Source: Bradyrhizobium sp.
GTDB lineage: Bacteria > Pseudomonadota > Alphaproteobacteria > Rhizobiales > Xanthobacteraceae
NCBI RefSeq assembly: GCF_016219575.1
Contig: NZ_JACRMG010000040.1
Coordinates: forward strand, 124,001 to 188,000
Direction of reading: 5' to 3'
Length of the DNA stretch: 64,000 bases
In this document: in pieces, positions 60,883 to 64,000 of the stretch
Layout: every line of letters begins with the position of its first letter
Position numbering within the stretch: the first letter of the stretch is position 1
Notes under the pieces: generated by a model
What the model was told of the DNA's origin: nothing
Database searches by the model: none
Seen by the model: only the letters and a program-made list of their open reading frames with translations
Made by a program: the position numbers and the translations under genes

Positions 60883-62133
60883 CTAGCGATCGGTGGGCTC
60901 CGCGGCCTGCTCGGCCAGCGCGATTTCGGCGGGCGCAATGTCGCCGCGCTGCGCCGCTTCCCCGGTTTCGGCAAGCCGGGCTTCCGCGGTCTCTTTCACA
61001 TGGGCCGCCAACGCCGGCAGGCGCTCGATCAGGGCGTGGAAGTCCTGGGCGTCGAGCGCAAGCAGGCGCGTCTTGCGGGTGGCGGTCACGGTGCCGCTGC
61101 GGTTGGTCCGCCGCAGCAGCGCGATCTCGCCGAAGAAGGTGCCGTCGGTCAGCCGCACGCGCTGGTTGGGCAGGTCGATCTCCACCTCGCCGGTGGTGAT
61201 GAAATACATGGAGGAGGCGATGTCGCCGCGGCGGACCAGCACCTCGCCGGCCTCGATGGTCTGCGCGCGCAACAGGCGCATGATGTCGGCGATCTCGGAG
61301 GCGCCGAGATGCGAGAACAGCGGCACCCGCGCCAGCATGCCCCAGGTGACGACGAAATCGCGGCGCCGCACTTCCTCGGCAAAGGACGTCGAGATGATCG
61401 CAACCGGCAGCGCGATCATGGCGAAGCCGAGGACGACGGCGACCGACGTGATCATCTTGCCGAGCACGGTCACCGGCACCACGTCGCCATAGCCGACGGT
61501 GCCGAGCGTGACGATCGCCCACCACATCGCCTGCGGAATATTGCCGAACTTGTCGGGCTGCACATTGTGCTCGATGGCATAGAGCAGGCAGGCGAACAGC
61601 AGCACCACGCCGGTCAGGATCACCACGCAGCCGAACAGCGCCCGCCGCTCGGCCTGGATGGCCGACAGCAGCGAGCGCAGCGCCGGCGAATAACGCACCA
61701 GCTTCAGAAACGGCAGCATTCCCGTCAGCACCAGCGTAATGCGGTCGCCCGCGACCAGCGCGATGCCGGAGGGCAGGAACGACAGCAGGTCGATGACGCC
61801 GAGGCTGGAGAAGACATAGTCGAGCCGCGCCCGCAGCGGCGAGACGTCGCCGATCGAATGCCCGGCAATGGTCCAGAGCCGGACGGCATATTCCAGCGCG
61901 AAGGCCGCCACTGCGGCAATCTCGATGGCGGTGAACAGCGCGCCGAACCTGGCGTCGATCTCCGGCACGGAAGCGAAGATCATCGCCAGCACGTCGATGA
62001 CGATGATGGCGACGACCAGCCGGACGAAGCGGGAGCCGACCGAATTCGGCAGATGATCGTGCTCGAGCAGTTCGTAGAGGCGGTCCCTCAGATCGGGATC
62101 GTCCACCGAACGCCTTTCCGGAACGATTGCCAC
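60883..62133 (-). CDS. Voltage-gated-type potassium channel with cyclic-nucleotide-binding domain
   Basis: The 416-residue protein has six transmembrane helices (first at about 36-54), with a sparse S4 (KLVRYSPALRSLLSAI), and the K+ selectivity filter TVGYGD at 212-217. A cyclic-nucleotide-binding domain occupies about 275-390, with the phosphate-binding FFGEIALLRRTNRSGTV. This is the layout of MlotiK1 from Mesorhizobium. A coiled, Ala/Glu-rich tail follows. It converges with icd. Confidence 0.93.
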   Translation of the reverse strand: MAIVPERRSVDDPDLRDRLYELLEHDHLPNSVGSRFVRLVVAIIVIDVLAMIFASVPEIDARFGALFTAIEIAAVAAFALEYAVRLWTIAGHSIGDVSPLRARLDYVFSSLGVIDLLSFLPSGIALVAGDRITLVLTGMLPFLKLVRYSPALRSLLSAIQAERRALFGCVVILTGVVLLFACLLYAIEHNVQPDKFGNIPQAMWWAIVTLGTVGYGDVVPVTVLGKMITSVAVVLGFAMIALPVAIISTSFAEEVRRRDFVVTWGMLARVPLFSHLGASEIADIMRLLRAQTIEAGEVLVRRGDIASSMYFITTGEVEIDLPNQRVRLTDGTFFGEIALLRRTNRSGTVTATRKTRLLALDAQDFHALIERLPALAAHVKETAEARLAETGEAAQRGDIAPAEIALAEQAAEPTDR

Positions 62134-62255
62134 CGCCAGTGCCCCACGAGCCCAAGTCCGCCAGCCGGCCCTTCCCCTGACGCGGACTGCGGAATCAAGG
62201 GGATTTTGCGATACTAGCGCGGAAGGCGCGGGCTGGCTTGCGCCGCCTCAACGCT

Positions 62256-64000
62256 TCAGGCGCCAGCCATGGCCTTTTCGATCGCCGACAGCGCCGCATC
62301 GGCCTTGGCGCCGTCGGGCCCGCCGGCCTGCGCCATGTCGGGCCGCCCGCCGCCGCCCTTGCCGCCCAGCACTTCCGAACCCTTGCGCACCAGCTCGACC
62401 GCGTTGAAGCGCGAGGTCAGGTCGGCGGTGACGCCGACCACGAGGCCGGCCTTGCCGTCCCCGGTGACGCCGACGATGGCGACCACGCCCGAGCCGATCT
62501 GCTTCTTGCCGTCGTCGACCAGGCTCTTCAGATCCTTGGTCTCGACGCCCTCGACCGCGCGCGCCAGCAGCTTGACGTTGCCGACCTCGCGCACGCCGCC
62601 TGCCGCGCCGTTGCCCGCGGAGGCGCCGCCGCCCATGGCGAGCTTCTTGCGCGCGTCGGAGAGATCGCGCTCCAGCTTCTTGCGCTCTTCGAGCAGCGAA
62701 GCGATACGCGCCGGCACGTCCTCGATCGAGGTGCGCAGCTCGGAGGCCGCGGTCTTGGCGAGCGCCATGGTGTCGTTGGCGTGCCTGCGGGCGTGACGGC
62801 CGGTCAGCGCCTCGATACGGCGCACGCCGGAGGCAACCGCGCTTTCGCTGATGACGGAGATCAGCCCGATATCGCCGGTGCGCCGCACATGCGTGCCGCC
62901 GCACAGCTCGACCGACCAGCCGAGCGCGTTGCGGCCCTGTTCGCGCGGACCCTTGCCCATCGAGACGACACGGACCTCGTCGCCGTATTTTTCGCCGAAC
63001 AGCGCACGCGCGCCGGCCTCGCGGGCGTCGTCCACCGCCATGATGCGGGTGGTGACCTCGTCATTCTCGAGCACCACGTCGTTGGCGATGTCCTCGACGC
63101 GAGAGAGCTCTTCCGCCGTGATCGGCTTGGGATGCACGAAGTCGAAGCGCAGGCGATCGGGCGCCACCAGCGAGCCGCGCTGGGCGATGTGGTCGCCGAG
63201 CACCTGGCGCAGCGCCTCGTGCAGCAGATGCGTCGCCGAATGGTGGGCGCGGATCGAGGAGCGGCGCGTATGATCCACCTCGAGCTGCAACGCGGTGCCG
63301 GCCTTCAGCGTGCCCTGCTCCACCGTGCCGTTGTGGACGAAGAGATCGCCGGCCCTCTTCTGCGTATCGGTGACGCGGAACTTGATCCCGCCCTCGCCAG
63401 TCAGCACGCCGATGTCGCCGACCTGGCCGCCGGACTCCGCATAGAACGGCGTCTGGTTCAGCACGATCGAACCGGTCTCGCCGGCCTTGAGGCTGTCGAT
63501 CTCCTTGCCGTCCTTCACCAGCGCTGCGACCACGCCTTCGGCGCTTTCGGTCTCGTAGCCCAGGAATTCGGTCGCCCCCAGCCTTTCGCGCAGCGGGAAC
63601 CAGATCGCTTCGCTGGCAGCTTCGCCCGAGCCCGCCCAGGATGCGCGCGCCTTCTCGCGCTGGCGCTCCATGGCGTCGGTGAACGAGGCCTGGTCGACAC
63701 TGATGCCGCGCGACTTCAGCGCGTCCTGCGTCAGGTCCAGCGGGAAGCCGTAGGTGTCGTACAGCGTGAATGCCGTGTCGCCGTCGAACATGTCGCCCTT
63801 TTTCAGGCCGGCGCTCTTCTCGTCGAGAATGGCAAGGCCACGCGCCAGCGTCTTGCGGAAGCGGGTCTCTTCCAGCCGCAGCGTCTCCTCAATCAGGTTC
63901 TCCGCGCGCACCAGGTCCGGATAGGCCTGACCCATCTCGCGCACCAGCGCCCAGACCAGGCGATGCATCAGCGGCTCGTGCGCGCCGAGCAGCTGCGCGT
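62256..64000 (-). CDS. alaS: Alanyl-tRNA synthetase, C-terminal part (5' end outside the window)
   Basis: The frame remains open to the right edge, reading AQLLGAHEPLMHRLVWALVREMGQ, so about 580 C-terminal residues are present. It has the linker after the catalytic core (TLYDTYGFPLDLTQDALKSRG), the editing domain with zinc motifs HHSATHLLHEALRQVLG and CGGTHVRRTGDIG, and the C-terminal DHHA1/oligomerisation region (GGKGGGGRPDMAQAGGPDG). It charges tRNA-Ala and clears mischarged Ser/Gly. Confidence 0.97.
   Translation of the reverse strand, partial: AQLLGAHEPLMHRLVWALVREMGQAYPDLVRAENLIEETLRLEETRFRKTLARGLAILDEKSAGLKKGDMFDGDTAFTLYDTYGFPLDLTQDALKSRGISVDQASFTDAMERQREKARASWAGSGEAASEAIWFPLRERLGATEFLGYETESAEGVVAALVKDGKEIDSLKAGETGSIVLNQTPFYAESGGQVGDIGVLTGEGGIKFRVTDTQKRAGDLFVHNGTVEQGTLKAGTALQLEVDHTRRSSIRAHHSATHLLHEALRQVLGDHIAQRGSLVAPDRLRFDFVHPKPITAEELSRVEDIANDVVLENDEVTTRIMAVDDAREAGARALFGEKYGDEVRVVSMGKGPREQGRNALGWSVELCGGTHVRRTGDIGLISVISESAVASGVRRIEALTGRHARRHANDTMALAKTAASELRTSIEDVPARIASLLEERKKLERDLSDARKKLAMGGGASAGNGAAGGVREVGNVKLLARAVEGVETKDLKSLVDDGKKQIGSGVVAIVGVTGDGKAGLVVGVTADLTSRFNAVELVRKGSEVLGGKGGGGRPDMAQAGGPDGAKADAALSAIEKAMAGA

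Noticed and set aside
59597..62155. 852-codon minus-strand frame spanning icd and the channel gene
   Set aside because: It overlaps icd antisense and the channel gene in another frame, crossing a terminator; no family features.

Overview
The window looks like a piece of a Bradyrhizobium-type chromosome (Alphaproteobacteria, Nitrobacteraceae/Bradyrhizobiaceae). The evidence is uniformly high GC, intergenic palindromic repeats of the kind scattered through these genomes, a BadH/BadI pair resembling that of Rhodopseudomonas palustris, an NdvC-like glucan protein, an EcfG-type stress promoter, and purS/purQ/purL, bolA and grxD genes of alphaproteobacterial type. The species assignment is inference. 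Both ends cut genes: an HWE histidine kinase at the left and alaS at the right. I saw no tRNA, rRNA, CRISPR array or insertion sequence.

Layout. 0-4.7 kb: HWE kinase, P1-family peptidase, EF-hand protein, rpe, then about 1 kb of repeat-derived and AT-rich DNA. 4.7-8.9 kb: a catabolic operon of an OYE/FadH-type reductase, badH, badI and a MarR regulator. 9.1-11.7 kb: ArsR/SRPBCC pair and small conserved genes. 11.7-14.8 kb: protein kinase-Usp fusion with a metallophosphoesterase, then a TetR gene. 15-23.3 kb: purB, a DUF2235 hydrolase, murI, an HpcH-type aldolase, rpsD, a ParDE-like toxin-antitoxin pair and threonine aldolase. 23.3-30.1 kb: divergent GH17 (NdvC-like) and GH1 genes, two overlapping beta-lactamase-fold hydrolases, a macro-domain gene and grxD. 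30.4-35.3 kb: ergothioneine genes egtB-egtD behind an EcfG-type promoter, small genes, ltrA-like, bolA. 35.5-44.7 kb: purL and purC-purS-purQ on the minus strand, interleaved with accessory genes.

45-47.2 kb holds an ATPase-inhibitor (zeta) gene and a LysR/PEP-mutase-family pair. 47.3-58.1 kb is the most interesting part. A minus-strand cyanate/nitrate-type ABC operon ending in cyanase (cynS) starts from a consensus sigma-54 promoter. A divergent PAS-PAS-AAA+ sigma-54 activator gene lies beside it, with three ACGA-N4-TCGT-like boxes between. Beyond the activator lies a second minus-strand operon (OsmC, acyl-CoA-dehydrogenase-like, two-domain sulfurtransferase, second NrtA-like protein), with its own sigma-54-like promoter overlapped downstream by a TetR-type operator and a divergent TetR gene. 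Together they suggest a regulated scavenging system for cyanate or a related C-N/S compound; the substrate is inferred.

58.1-64 kb: a TrmJ methyltransferase with a C-terminal DUF559 nuclease-like domain, icd, a cyclic-nucleotide-gated-type K+ channel and alaS.
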